This document shows, piece by piece, positions 1 to 8,666 of a stretch of DNA of 64,000 bases. Each line of letters opens with the position of its first letter. The first letter of the stretch is position 1. The notes below the pieces were generated by a model. The model was not told where the DNA came from. It saw only the letters and a program-made list of their open reading frames with translations, and searched no databases. The stretch is taken from NCBI RefSeq assembly GCF_014652715.1, contig NZ_BMZI01000008.1, forward strand, positions 209,674 to 273,673, written 5' to 3'. The DNA is from Salinicola rhizosphaerae. Lineage in GTDB: Bacteria > Pseudomonadota > Gammaproteobacteria > Pseudomonadales > Halomonadaceae. Made by a program: the position numbers and the translations under genes.

Positions 1-125
1 CGCACCACGCCGAACACAGCCAATAAATTGATTAAATTCGGGACGTTATCGCCAAACTGACAAGTCATCGGTGGTCACTTTTTGGCACACCGCCTGTACC
101 ACTACTGCACCAGAGAAATGCTCCC

Positions 126-758
126 CTATTCTACCTCTGGTGGCCGCTCATTAGAGGGCGTACTGACATCTAGACTATCTATTAGAAATCTAGACAGTCG
201 CTGCTTAGCGCCATCCCGTTCTGACGGTGGTGTGAACGCGAAGAGGATAGCCGCGAGCAAGATGGCTGTGATGACACCTGCGAAGACACCGGAGAAACCA
301 TTTCCGATCCACTTCAAGACCGAAATGGGCTTCGTATCGAGGCTCGTTTGCCGAACCTTGTTTACAAAATCCCGCCGCTCAGAGGTCTTAGCCTTTTTGA
401 TGTCACTCTGGTGACTTTTCTTGAGCTTAGCTATCTCGGCGTCTCGATCATGCACCTTACGTTGAAGACTCTCGATCTCACGCACATGATCCTCAGCTAG
501 CCTTCTCTCTAGCTCTGCTGCAAAGCCGTCGAGTGCACGATGCGCTCGCTCCCGATACTGCTCTTGCTCGCCTGGTGTAGATAGCAGATTGTCGTGGAAG
601 GTTTGCAGAACTGAAGAGATTTCATCTTGACTAAGCCCCTGGCCTCGCTTATTGCAAGCAAGTTCATATTTAGCAGACTTATAAAGTGCGTATGCAACCA
701 AATGCACAACGTTCTCTTTATCCTCAACTATCTCTTCGAAAACCCATCTTTTTTCCAC
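126..758 (-). CDS. Hypothetical coiled-coil protein with one membrane segment
   Basis: No family was recognised. The 210-residue product has a charged helical middle (about residues 85-130, heptad-like, rich in E, K and R), predicted as coiled coil. One hydrophobic segment follows at about 155-175 (GVFAGVITAILLAAILFAF), and then a short polar tail. This suggests a C-terminally anchored membrane protein. It lies left of the cos-like site, so in a packaged genome it would be at the right end, the place where P2 carries exclusion genes such as old and tin. A lysogenic-conversion or exclusion role is possible from position only. Base composition is lower in GC than the phage core. A purine-rich GGAAAAAAG precedes the start. 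Confidence 0.55.
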   Translation of the reverse strand: MEKRWVFEEIVEDKENVVHLVAYALYKSAKYELACNKRGQGLSQDEISSVLQTFHDNLLSTPGEQEQYRERAHRALDGFAAELERRLAEDHVREIESLQRKVHDRDAEIAKLKKSHQSDIKKAKTSERRDFVNKVRQTSLDTKPISVLKWIGNGFSGVFAGVITAILLAAILFAFTPPSERDGAKQRLSRFLIDSLDVSTPSNERPPEVE

Positions 759-776
759 AGCGCACCCGACACGAAA

Positions 777-802
777 AAGCCCCCCGCTTGCGCAGGGGGC
801 TT
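777..802 (-). terminator. Rho-independent terminator
   Basis: Arms AAGCCCCC (777-784) and GGGGGCTT (795-802) pair over 8 bp, and a T5 run follows on the minus strand. It lies just downstream of the 66-residue minus-strand gene and upstream of the coiled-coil gene. Confidence 0.75.
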
Positions 803-818
803 GAGAAATTTGACTTTA

Positions 819-1019
819 TTAAGCTGTTGCAGCTCTGAGCGCCCTGGAGAAGGCCTCCTTCGCTTGGGCGTGATACTTCGAGCTTGCGGTTTTGGTCGTC
901 CGTGAGGTGTTCTTCGCTGCAGCTGCAGTCGACATTTTATATGCGCCAACCACTTCGTCGAGTACAGCTCGGCGTTGCGTTGCAGACATCTCCTTCGCGG
1001 TCTTCCTGGATTGAGCCAT
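819..1019 (-). CDS. Small basic hypothetical protein
   Basis: A 66-residue product rich in Ala, Thr, Ser, Lys and Arg, without a recognised domain. It is basic and probably helical, and could bind nucleic acid, but no motif proves this. The start is supported by a strong AAGGAGGAG ribosome binding site 4 nt upstream on the minus strand, and a good terminator follows. The gene therefore looks like a self-contained small unit. It lies immediately left of the cos-like sequence, in the end region of the packaged genome. Confidence 0.5.
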   Translation of the reverse strand: MAQSRKTAKEMSATQRRAVLDEVVGAYKMSTAAAAKNTSRTTKTASSKYHAQAKEAFSRALRAATA

Positions 1020-1221
1020 GCTCTCCTCCTTAGATCTCGCGCGTACAGTATACGAATTTTTCGTTACCGCAACCTTTGGGCTAATTACTTTAGGCTATAC
1101 GGGCAAGATTTGCATAGATTCGCATAAAAAGACCATCTCTACTAATCCCCATCGTCCCCAGTGCTGGCGCGGCTTCCGCTCTCTTGCAGAGGTGCATAAT
1201 TTTCGACCCATTTAGCGCGCG

Positions 1222-1240
1222 GGCGGGGCGGGGTGCTGAT
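1222..1240 (+). other. cos: Candidate cos (packaging) site
   Basis: The 12-mer GGCGGGGCGGGG at 1222-1233 differs at one position (the fifth base) from the first 12 bases of the P2 cohesive end as I recall it (GGCGAGGCGGGG); phage 186 also varies at that base. It is in the same orientation and lies in a non-coding gap next to the portal-terminase end of the morphogenesis genes, where P2 has cos. The next seven bases do not match P2. The match is from memory. Confidence 0.45.
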
Positions 1241-1288
1241 CGCGCGGCTCGGGGGAAAACCAGTCACGGCTGAGCGACAGCCGAACGA

Positions 1289-1316
1289 AAGCGGCCGCCC
1301 GAGAGGGAGGCCGCTT
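1289..1316 (-). terminator. Hairpin downstream of dam
   Basis: Perfect 8-bp stem AAGCGGCC / GGCCGCTT with a 12-nt loop, about 20 bp beyond the dam stop codon. Only TTTCG follows on the minus strand, so it is a weak intrinsic terminator, or it may belong to the cos region. Confidence 0.4.
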
Positions 1317-1333
1317 GTGGTTGGATCTTTTGG

Positions 1334-2095
1334 TCAGCGGTTAGAGATGATCAGCTCACCACGTGCTTCCGTCGTCTGGCGACCTACGCTGTAGCGAAGC
1401 TGTGTCGTGTGGATATTCAGCCCATCGAACGCGGCTCGCATCTCTGGGATGTCGTTCACGCTGATGACTACCTGCCCTTTCGATCGCTTCGCGAACTCGG
1501 CCATGTGGTCATACTGCTCGAGACCGAAGTCGCGGCCGTAGCCAGCGGTTCCCCAGTACGGCGGATCCAGATAGAACAACGTCTGATCGCGATCGTACCG
1601 GCGTAGGCACTCCGACCAGTCCAGGTGCTCGATCCAGGTGCGAGCGAGACGAAGATGGGCATCGCTAAGCTCTTCCTCGATTCGCAGGAGATTGAAGCCT
1701 GGGGGTGCACTGACCTTAGCCCCAAAGGTCTGCCCGGAAACCTTTCCACCGAACGCCAGCTTCTGCAGGTAGAAGAATCGCGCGGCGCGCTGAATGTCGG
1801 TCAGATGCGCGGGATCGATCTCGCGCTGGGTGAGGTACTCCTCGCGGCTGACCAGCGCCCAGCGGAATTGCCGGACGAGCTCCTCCAGGTGGTGTTTGAC
1901 GATCCGGTAGAGGTTGACCAGTTCGCCATGGGCGTCGTTGATCACCTCGACCGGGCTCGGCTCCTTCATGAAGTAGAGAGCGGCGCCGCCACAGAATGGC
2001 TCGACGTAGGTGTGGTGGGGCTGGAACAGCGGCAAGATCTGTTTCGCGAGACGACGCTTGCCGCCCATCCGCGGGAGAATCGGTTTCTGTGCCAT
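1334..2095 (-). CDS. dam: DNA adenine N6-methyltransferase (D12 class, Dam-like)
   Basis: Transfers a methyl group from S-adenosylmethionine to adenine N6 in DNA; Dam-type enzymes act on GATC. The 253-residue product has the SAM-binding motif VEPFCGGAAL at residues 31-40 and the catalytic DPPY at 177-180, in the order typical of the D12 (alpha) class. Its length fits the family (250-280). It is the last gene of the leftward Q-P unit, about 125 bp past the portal gene, next to the cos-like site. Phage Dam enzymes can protect virion DNA from host restriction or affect packaging and host gene control; which applies here is not shown. GATC as the target is inferred from the family. Confidence 0.9.
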   Translation of the reverse strand: MAQKPILPRMGGKRRLAKQILPLFQPHHTYVEPFCGGAALYFMKEPSPVEVINDAHGELVNLYRIVKHHLEELVRQFRWALVSREEYLTQREIDPAHLTDIQRAARFFYLQKLAFGGKVSGQTFGAKVSAPPGFNLLRIEEELSDAHLRLARTWIEHLDWSECLRRYDRDQTLFYLDPPYWGTAGYGRDFGLEQYDHMAEFAKRSKGQVVISVNDIPEMRAAFDGLNIHTTQLRYSVGRQTTEARGELIISNR

Positions 2096-2218
2096 CCTGA
2101 TACCTGTCTATTTATACAGCTTTTCGTTAAGATCCGGCTGTCGCTGTGAGGTCCGAGGGAGTGACAGGAATCAGGAAGATTCAGGCGACGCGCCCGGTGG
2201 CCGCCGGGCGCTCAATCT

Positions 2219-3334
2219 TCAATTGATCGAGGTAGAAGGCTCCTGGGGTGTCGGTGTTTCCAGCGAATACGGCCGGAACCTCACCACTTCTTCCCCTACC
2301 CGCTCGTTGATCTCGAGCATGATCTGCTGCAGCGGTTCGAGTTCGTTGGCCACATAGACACGTGCCGCCTTCTCCGAATCACCGAACCCACCCGTGTTGT
2401 TCGGGATGATGCCCATGAGCTGCGGCGGGATCCGATGACCGGCGAGCTGGTCGTCGCGGGTGATGTTCTTGATGTGCCAGAACTCGTCCTTCGCCGCGAC
2501 CTCCGAGACCGGAATGATCTGAACGCCATCCTTCTTGCCGTGCGGCGAGTACATGAACAGATTCTTGAAGTTGCCGACGCCCTTCGACTCCTTGAGCGCG
2601 GTGCGCATCGCATCGATATCTTTTTTGTCGTGAGCGGGGTCGCTCACGTACATGATGAACCCAGCGTGCGAGCCATTGAGGTAGTAGCGCCGGCGGAACA
2701 GCGTCGCGCTCTCGTTGAGCCAGGCCGATTGGAGCGAGCCCAAGTAGTCGGGCAGCCCGTAGACCTCCTGGTCGATATCGGGCTCGAGCAGGTGGATCGT
2801 TCGGCCAGCGGGCAGCTCGGTCTTGTTGACCCAGTCCGGCACCCAGAAATAGCGATCGGTCTGCGCGCCGCGGCGCATGTATTTGGCTGGCCGACGTTGG
2901 AGGTCGAGCAGTCGCCCCAAGCGCCCGCGGATCTCTTCCAGGTAGCAGTTACCGAACACCAGGTAATCGAGCGCCAGCGCGCTGAACGTCTGGCGATTGA
3001 GCAGCGGGTGCGGGATGAAGGTGCGCAGGAGGATGTTGCGCTTCACCTGCAGCGCGCTCCCGTGGTGCGCCGTTGCCCGGTAGCTCTTCGCCAGCACGTC
3101 GAATGGGACCGGCGGCTCGTACCACTCGTTCGGCGACAGATAGACGCCTTCATAGAAAACGTCGCGCAGGCTGGTCACTGGCTCGGCATCGCCAAACGAG
3201 AACGCCTCGACGCTAGCCGACTCATGAGGCTTGGCCTCGCGCGCGGTCTCAGGCGTGTTGGCCTCTCGCGTCGTTTCGGACGCATTGGAGAGTATCGCGG
3301 GAACGCGCATTCGCGGCTTGGCGGTCGGGGTCAT
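2219..3334 (-). CDS. Q: Phage portal protein (P2 gpQ family)
   Basis: Forms the dodecameric portal at one capsid vertex, through which terminase pumps DNA and to which the tail attaches. The 371-residue product is slightly longer than P2 gpQ (about 344) because of a low-complexity N-terminus rich in Glu, Ala and Thr. The core (residues about 60-355) has the PBSX/P2 portal pattern, including GSHAGFIMYVSD, the segment near HRIPPQLMGIIPNNTGGFGD, and the following Glu-Lys-Ala helix. It is translated leftward after P with a 4-bp overlap (3331-3334), so the two are translationally coupled. Transcription probably starts in the P-O intergenic region. Confidence 0.95.
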   Translation of the reverse strand: MTPTAKPRMRVPAILSNASETTREANTPETAREAKPHESASVEAFSFGDAEPVTSLRDVFYEGVYLSPNEWYEPPVPFDVLAKSYRATAHHGSALQVKRNILLRTFIPHPLLNRQTFSALALDYLVFGNCYLEEIRGRLGRLLDLQRRPAKYMRRGAQTDRYFWVPDWVNKTELPAGRTIHLLEPDIDQEVYGLPDYLGSLQSAWLNESATLFRRRYYLNGSHAGFIMYVSDPAHDKKDIDAMRTALKESKGVGNFKNLFMYSPHGKKDGVQIIPVSEVAAKDEFWHIKNITRDDQLAGHRIPPQLMGIIPNNTGGFGDSEKAARVYVANELEPLQQIMLEINERVGEEVVRFRPYSLETPTPQEPSTSIN

Positions 3335-5109
3335 TCGTACATCTCCATGATGGATTCGCTGGTCTCGCCGGCCGGGCCGTCGATCGGTTCAAAGTGCAGG
3401 GCGTGCATCGTTGCCCAGGCCAAGTCGGCATGGCCTGTTTGCGCGTTGCGCCCGGATACGTAGGTGAATTGGCGGCCGCTGGCCGTGAGCTGTTTCTTGA
3501 TCGCCATGAACGACTGGGCGAGATCCACCCAGCCGGCGTCGAATTCGAGCCGATCCTTGCGGATGATTTGCTGGGCCTGCAGCACCATCTGGGTCTTGAG
3601 CTCGACGGTGTAGTGATAGCGGGTGACGAGCGGGAACCACTTCTCGACGTGCTCGGCCACGGCCGCGCCGATGCCGGTGGTATCGATACCGATGTGGTCG
3701 ATGTCGTACTTGTCGGCGAACTTGCGGATGAACGCCGCTTGCTCTTCGTAGTCCTGCCCCTTGAGCCGGTGCCGCTCGAGGATCCGATGCTTCTCCCCTG
3801 CCGCCTGCGCTGGCAGCACCACGACCAGTCCCGCGCCGTCGCCGTCCTCGTTGCGCCCCGTCGGGTCGTAACCGATCCAGACACCGCGATTGCCGACCGG
3901 TCTCGGTGCATAGGGGCGATAGACGCTCTCCCACTCTTCCCAGGCATCGACCATGCAGCCCTGCATGACACCGAGCGGGAACGCCGACTGGCTGTCGTCG
4001 ACGAACACGCACTCGAACAGGTTGGCGAACTCGTCGGCGCTGTACTCGAACTGCAGATCCTCGACATCGAACAGATCGCACCCGCCGGCTTCGGCATCGT
4101 GAACGGTGACAATCTGCTTCCACTGGCGATCTCCGCACAGCGCGCCGGCGGCGAGCGCGGCGTGGCTCACGTCGATGTCGACCCGGTCGGCTTTCTTGCG
4201 GCGCTTGTTGATCCGCTCACCGGTCCAGAACGTGTAAGCCTCGTGCGCGATCGATGACGGCGTCGAGAAATACGTCTGCCGCCATTGCTTGTGCGTCGCC
4301 ATCGCGCTCGCGACTTTCCGGAACTGCTCGAAACCGTGGATCCAGAAGTACTCATCCAAGTAAACATCGCCGTGGTAGCCCTGGGCGGTTTTCGAGTTGG
4401 TGCCGAGAAAATGGAGCTCCGCACCGTTGTCGAGGATGATCGGGTCGCCCTTCAGCTCGACATCGCAGGTCTCCTTGACGAACTGGATGATGTAGTTCTT
4501 GAAGATGTGCGCCTGTGCCTTACTCGCGCTGAGGAAAATCTTGTTCTTCCCCGTTTTGAACGCGTCGACGATGGCCTCGCGGGCGAAGTAAAACGTCGCG
4601 CCGATCTGGCGGCTCTTCAGGATGTTGCGTATCCGGTGCTTCTCGCCGGCATTCAGCCACTGGCGCTGGTATTCGAATAGCGACTCCAGGAACGCCGCTT
4701 CCAACGCCTCGAGCTGATCTTCCGTCAGCGCATTGCGCTTCGGCTTGCGCTTCTCGCCCGCGTTGCGCGCGGCGAGGTTCGGATTGAGATCCCCTTCCCT
4801 CCCCGTTTCCTGATATCGGTGCACCCGCGCCAGGCGCTCGATCATCCGCCCGAGCGCGTCGATCTCCTTGTATTCCCCGTTCCCCTTCCGAGCCATGCCA
4901 ATGAGCTGGACGAGTCGCGCCTCGAGCGCACCTTCGACGCGTTGCGTGGGGCTCGCCTCTTCCCAGCCATCGCGGTCTTTCCAGCTATGCACCGTGGCCG
5001 CTTTCGTCTCGAGAAATTCGGCAATACGCGCGACACGCCAGCCCTGCCAGTACAAGTGGCGGGCCGTGAGTCGCGGGGAGTCGAGTGTGTCGGGGGCTGT
5101 CGTCGTCAT
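3331..5109 (-). CDS. P: Terminase large subunit, ATPase-nuclease (P2 gpP)
   Basis: The packaging motor: ATP-driven DNA translocation plus cos cleavage, working with the small subunit gpM at the portal. The 592-residue length equals P2 gpP (590). The N-terminus (about residues 14-48) is a helix-turn-helix found in P2-type large terminases. A Walker A-like SRQIGATF lies at 166-173 and Walker B DVYLDEYFW at about 248-256. The nuclease half contains IGYDPTGRNEDGDGAG and the acidic IGIDTTGIG, consistent with an RNase H-like fold. It is the first gene of the leftward P-Q-dam unit and diverges from O across 161 bp that carries a late-activator palindrome. Confidence 0.95.
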   Translation of the reverse strand: MTTTAPDTLDSPRLTARHLYWQGWRVARIAEFLETKAATVHSWKDRDGWEEASPTQRVEGALEARLVQLIGMARKGNGEYKEIDALGRMIERLARVHRYQETGREGDLNPNLAARNAGEKRKPKRNALTEDQLEALEAAFLESLFEYQRQWLNAGEKHRIRNILKSRQIGATFYFAREAIVDAFKTGKNKIFLSASKAQAHIFKNYIIQFVKETCDVELKGDPIILDNGAELHFLGTNSKTAQGYHGDVYLDEYFWIHGFEQFRKVASAMATHKQWRQTYFSTPSSIAHEAYTFWTGERINKRRKKADRVDIDVSHAALAAGALCGDRQWKQIVTVHDAEAGGCDLFDVEDLQFEYSADEFANLFECVFVDDSQSAFPLGVMQGCMVDAWEEWESVYRPYAPRPVGNRGVWIGYDPTGRNEDGDGAGLVVVLPAQAAGEKHRILERHRLKGQDYEEQAAFIRKFADKYDIDHIGIDTTGIGAAVAEHVEKWFPLVTRYHYTVELKTQMVLQAQQIIRKDRLEFDAGWVDLAQSFMAIKKQLTASGRQFTYVSGRNAQTGHADLAWATMHALHFEPIDGPAGETSESIMEMYE

Positions 5110-5153
5110 GCGTGCCAGCCTATCCGCGCGCGCGATCCGCCGAACGGGGAGCC

Positions 5154-5178
5154 GTCTGTAAGCGGCCGTCTTACAGAC
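5154..5178. promoter_or_regulatory. Ogr-type late activator site between P and O
   Basis: Perfect inverted repeat GTCTGTAAG (5154-5162), 7-bp spacer, CTTACAGAC (5170-5178). It contains TGT-N13-ACA, close to the TGT-N12-ACA element bound by P2 Ogr and P4 delta about 55 bp upstream of late start points. The centre is 105 bp from the O start codon and 57 bp from the P start codon, so one site may serve both directions. Confidence 0.75.
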
Positions 5179-5270
5179 CCTGCGCGTTGAGGAAGTAGCC
5201 GGTCACGCGGAACCTGACCGCACTTTGCACAGACCGCGACACCGCCCCGCTCACCCGCTGAGGAAACCCC

Positions 5271-6089
5271 ATGCCCTGGCACGTTATCGCCACCGAAGGC
5301 GCCACGATGGATGGCCGCAAGATTCCCGCCGACTGGCTGGAGAAGATGGCCGCGAACTTCGATCCGAAGACCTACGGCTGCCGGATCAACCTCGAGCACA
5401 TCAAGGGAGTTTTGCCGGATAGCCCGTTCAAGGCTTACGGCGATGTTACGGCGTTGAAAGCCGAGAAGAACGGCGAGGGCAAGCTGCAGTTGTTCGCCGA
5501 GATCGATCCCACCGACGAACTCAAGTCGATGATCAAGGCGCGTCAGAAGGTCTACTCGTCCATGGAGGTGGATCCGGATTTCGCCGACACCGGCGAGCCA
5601 TACCTCGTGGGCCTGGCAGTCACCAACACGCCGGCATCGCTGGGTACGGAGATGCTGCAATTCAGCGCCGGCGCCGGTAAGGACTCTCCGCTAACGGGAA
5701 AAAAGACCCGTCCCGAGAACTTCTTCTCCGCTGCCCTCGAGCTGGAGCTCGCGGAGACCGTCCAGCCGCCGGCCGACACCGGCCCGTCGCTGCTCGACAG
5801 CGTGAAGGCGCTGTTCAAGCGCCACGACGCGAAGACCGACAAGGGGTTCGCCGTGTTCCGGGGCGACCTGGAGCAGACGCTCGCCCTCTTCGTTCAGAAG
5901 CACGCCGCGCTCGAGGACGAGCTCGCCAAACGCCCCACCGCCGAGGCGTTCGCCGAGCTGAAAGACGCTCACCAGAAGACGAGCGCCAAACTCGACGAGC
6001 TCTACACCACCCTCGACAACACACCCGACCAACCGTCTCGCTCGTTCGCCACCGGCAGCAGCGGCGACACCGAAATGACCGACTGCTAA
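5271..6089 (+). CDS. O: Capsid scaffold and maturation protease (P2 gpO)
   Basis: An internal scaffold that shapes the procapsid and, through its N-terminal serine protease, cleaves N, Q and itself. The 272-residue product (P2 gpO 284) has an N-terminal protease-like half. Asp14, His43 (LEHIKG) and Ser96/Ser97 (KVYSSMEVDPDF) are in the order of the P2 Asp-His-Ser triad. The C-terminal half is helical and charged (about 175-255), as expected for the scaffold part. It is the first gene of the rightward capsid operon O-N-M-L-X-lysis-R-S, 93 bp after the late-activator palindrome. Confidence 0.95.
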   Translation: MPWHVIATEGATMDGRKIPADWLEKMAANFDPKTYGCRINLEHIKGVLPDSPFKAYGDVTALKAEKNGEGKLQLFAEIDPTDELKSMIKARQKVYSSMEVDPDFADTGEPYLVGLAVTNTPASLGTEMLQFSAGAGKDSPLTGKKTRPENFFSAALELELAETVQPPADTGPSLLDSVKALFKRHDAKTDKGFAVFRGDLEQTLALFVQKHAALEDELAKRPTAEAFAELKDAHQKTSAKLDELYTTLDNTPDQPSRSFATGSSGDTEMTDC

Positions 6090-6102
6090 GGACCGCCACA
6101 CC

Positions 6103-7161
6103 ATGCGCAACGATACTCGCATCCTCTTCAATCAGTTCGCCGCCCAGGTGGCAAAACTGAACGGCGTGCCGGATGCCACGCATAAATTCGCGGTCGATCC
6201 GAGCGTCCAGCAGCGTCTGGAAAAGCGCATCCAGGAATCGAGCGACTTCCTGAGCCGGGTCAACGTGATCGGCGTCGACGAACTCAAGGGCGAAAAGCTC
6301 GCGCTCGGGGTTTCCGGCCCTATCGCGGCACGCACGGACGTCAGCAAGCAGGATCGCCAAACCCGCGACATCAGCACTCTCGATGCCCAGGGTTACGAAT
6401 GCCGGATGACCCAGTTCGACACGCACCTCGGCTACAACAAGATCGACGCCTGGGCGAAGTTTCCCAACTTCCAGGCCATGATCCGAGACACCATCGTTCG
6501 TCAGCAGGCACTGGACCGAATCACCATCGGTTTCAACGGCACTCGCGCCGCCGTCCAAAGCGACCCGACGGCCAACCCACTGCTCCAGGACGTCAATATT
6601 GGCTGGTTGCAGCATTACCGCACCCAGGCCCCCCAGCGCGTGATGTCGGAGGGCAAGGCCGGCGGCAATGTCGTTATCGACCCCACCAAGGCTGACAGTG
6701 GCGGCTTGGTAGGCGACTACGCCACGCTGGATGCCCTGGTCTACGACGCGGTCAGCAACTTCATTCAGCCTTGGTACCAGCGCGCGCCGGGCCTGGTCGT
6801 GATCCTTGGCCGGAACCTGATGGCGGACAAGTACTTTCCCCTGCTCAACCAGCTCGCTCCCTCCGAGCAGTTGGCAGCCGACCTGGTCATCAGCCAAAAA
6901 CGCATTGGTGGGCTCCAGGGGCTGGACGTTCCGTTCTTCCCCGACAACGCGCTCATGGTTACCACGCTGGATAACCTCTCGATCTACTGGCAAAACGGCG
7001 CGCGCCGCCGGTATGTCACGGAGAACCCCAAGCGCAATCGGATCGAAAACTACGAGTCCAGCAACGAAGCCTACGTGGTGGAAGACTTCGGCGCCGGCTG
7101 CCTGGTCGAGAACATCGAACTGTCTTCGGCCGCGCGCGAGGGCAAAGGGGTTGAATCATGA
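6103..7161 (+). CDS. N: Major capsid protein (P2 gpN)
   Basis: The HK97-fold shell protein of the icosahedral head. The 352-residue length matches P2 gpN (357), and the start MRNDTRILFNQF is typical of the family. Several stretches are characteristic, including the region around ALGVSGPIAARTD, the DVNIGWLQHYR segment and the C-terminal NEAYVVEDFGAGCLVENI. P2 gpN is trimmed near its N-terminus by gpO; the same is likely here. It starts 13 bp after O and overlaps M by 4 bp, so the three are co-translated at high level late in infection. Confidence 0.97.
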   Translation: MRNDTRILFNQFAAQVAKLNGVPDATHKFAVDPSVQQRLEKRIQESSDFLSRVNVIGVDELKGEKLALGVSGPIAARTDVSKQDRQTRDISTLDAQGYECRMTQFDTHLGYNKIDAWAKFPNFQAMIRDTIVRQQALDRITIGFNGTRAAVQSDPTANPLLQDVNIGWLQHYRTQAPQRVMSEGKAGGNVVIDPTKADSGGLVGDYATLDALVYDAVSNFIQPWYQRAPGLVVILGRNLMADKYFPLLNQLAPSEQLAADLVISQKRIGGLQGLDVPFFPDNALMVTTLDNLSIYWQNGARRRYVTENPKRNRIENYESSNEAYVVEDFGAGCLVENIELSSAAREGKGVES

Positions 7162-7868
7162 CCTCACCCGCCCGCCGACACTTCCAACGCGTCACTGCCG
7201 CTCAGTCGGCCGGTGACGCCATCGCTGGCCAGCCGCAGAACGGCCCGCAGTACGAGTTGATGATGGCCACGCTCTATGACGCTCGCCGCGCACTCAAACA
7301 GATCAAGTCGACCGAGGGAAAGATCGCCCGAAAGCGCGAGCTGCTGCCGCAATTCGACCCCTACATCGAAGGCGTGCTCGAGAGCGGCAACGGCGCTCAG
7401 GATGAGGTGCTGACCACTGTCCTGATCTGGCGCTTCGATATCGGCGATCTCGCCGGCGCGCTGGACATTGCCGGCTATGCCCTCGAGCACAAGCTCGACA
7501 TGCCGGATCGGTTCGAGCGCGATCTCGAGAGCATCGTCGCCGAGCAGCTTGCCGAGGAGGTGCTGGCCCAGCTCGCCAAGCTAGGCGACGACGCCGACCC
7601 GTCCGAGCGCCAGGCACTCGGGACGCAGCTCGCATCGCTCATGGTTCGCGCCCGCGAAATGCTCGACGGCGCCGATATGCACGACCAGATCTCGGCCAAG
7701 TTTCACAAGGCGTATGGCTACGCCCTGCGCGACGCCGACTGCCCGAGCGCGGCCATCGAGCAGCTCAAGCGCGCGCTCGAGCTGAACGACCGCGCTGGCG
7801 TTAAGCGTGACATCGAGCAGCTCGAACGCCAGGTCAAAAAGAACGCAAGCGATCAGCCCAGCGGCTGA
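7158..7868 (+). CDS. M: Terminase small subunit (P2 gpM)
   Basis: Recognises cos DNA and regulates the large subunit P during packaging. The 236-residue product (P2 gpM 247) begins with a short basic region and is largely alpha-helical. It contains the family stretch ELLPQFDPYIEGVLESGNGAQD and, later, VLIWRFDIGDLAGALDIAGYAL. Its ATG overlaps the N stop codon by 4 bp. Residues past about 200 form a charged helical tail. About 110 bp of non-coding DNA separates it from L. Confidence 0.95.
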   Translation: MTSPARRHFQRVTAAQSAGDAIAGQPQNGPQYELMMATLYDARRALKQIKSTEGKIARKRELLPQFDPYIEGVLESGNGAQDEVLTTVLIWRFDIGDLAGALDIAGYALEHKLDMPDRFERDLESIVAEQLAEEVLAQLAKLGDDADPSERQALGTQLASLMVRAREMLDGADMHDQISAKFHKAYGYALRDADCPSAAIEQLKRALELNDRAGVKRDIEQLERQVKKNASDQPSG

Positions 7869-7979
7869 CGCTGCAACCGAGTCGCACGCCGACCCCGGGA
7901 GGCATCGGGGGGAGATCCAGGCCACGTGCCCCATATCGACGATCCCCGATCCACCTCCCTCTAATTCAATGGATCGTCC

Positions 7980-8453
7980 ATGTCCCTAGTCGCTCACGGC
8001 GGTAGTGAAAGCCAGAACCGGCCCGCCCCGCCGGTCCCGAACAATGGATTCTGGCCCGACATCGAGCCGGGCGATTTCCGCGATCGTCATCGCATCGAAA
8101 CGACGATCACCGAGGGGCGCATCGTCCAGGCACTCGGTGTCGCCGTGCGCGACATCAATCGCCAGCTCGCCGGCTTTCAGGTGTCCCAGCAAGATGCCGG
8201 CATCCATGCCGCCGACGCGGTACAGGGCGAGCGATGGCAGATGCCCGGCGACACGACCGCGCTCTATCGCCAGGCCGTCTATGCCAGCGCCCACGCCAGT
8301 CTCCTCGAAGCGTACCGGGACTACAGCGCGACCCGATCCGGCGAGGAGATTGGAGAGGCGAAAGACGAAGCCGCCGACGACTATCGCCGCAATTCGCGCT
8401 GGGCCGTCGCCGAGATACTCGGCGAGACCCACACCACGGTCGAGCTGATATGA
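7980..8453 (+). CDS. L: Head completion/stabilisation protein (P2 gpL)
   Basis: Seals the filled capsid and forms part of the head-tail connector. The 157-residue product is near the P2 length (169). It carries the family features FWPDIEPGDFRDRHRI near the N-terminus and ALYRQAVYASAHASLLEAYRDYSATRSG in the middle. The stop codon overlaps the X start (ATGA at 8450-8453), so L and X are coupled. Confidence 0.93.
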   Translation: MSLVAHGGSESQNRPAPPVPNNGFWPDIEPGDFRDRHRIETTITEGRIVQALGVAVRDINRQLAGFQVSQQDAGIHAADAVQGERWQMPGDTTALYRQAVYASAHASLLEAYRDYSATRSGEEIGEAKDEAADDYRRNSRWAVAEILGETHTTVELI

Positions 8454-8662
8454 GCCGGATCGTTTACGCGCACCAGGGCGACACCGTCGACGCGATCTGT
8501 CAGCGCATCCACGGCAAGACCGCCGGCGTGACCGAGCAGGTGCTCGAGCTGAACCCCGGGCTCGCCGAGTTCGGGCCGATCCTGCCGCAGGGTACGCCGG
8601 TCGCCATGCCCGAATTGGCACGGCGCCAGGAGCGCACTGACACCGTCCAGCTCTGGAGCTGA
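8450..8662 (+). CDS. X: Tail protein X (P2 gpX, LysM-like)
   Basis: A small tail protein needed for P2 tail assembly. The 70-residue product starts MSRIVYAHQGDTVDAICQ and contains VLELNPGLAEFGPILPQGT, the LysM-like pattern of the gpX family (P2 67 residues). The start at 8450 is chosen because it overlaps the L stop codon (ATGA), and the family sequence begins exactly there. It is followed 4 bp later by the holin gene. Confidence 0.93.
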   Translation: MSRIVYAHQGDTVDAICQRIHGKTAGVTEQVLELNPGLAEFGPILPQGTPVAMPELARRQERTDTVQLWS

Positions 8663-8666
8663 GGCC

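Larger units (their letters stand above)
1020..1333. other. Intergenic region containing the cos-like site
   Basis: A non-coding stretch of about 310 bp. The right part holds the GC-rich cos-like run at 1222-1233 and a hairpin at 1289-1316. The left part (1040-1140) is AT-rich and should hold the promoter of the minus-strand 66-residue gene. I see no credible gene in it. Confidence 0.5.

Noticed and set aside
1..2000. Left attachment site of the prophage
   Set aside because: No match to the tRNA-Thr 3' sequence was found by eye; the site must be left of the window.
2190..2212. GCGCCCGG / CCGGGCGC hairpin after the portal gene as a terminator
   Set aside because: It has no T-run, and dam follows on the same strand, so termination there is doubtful.
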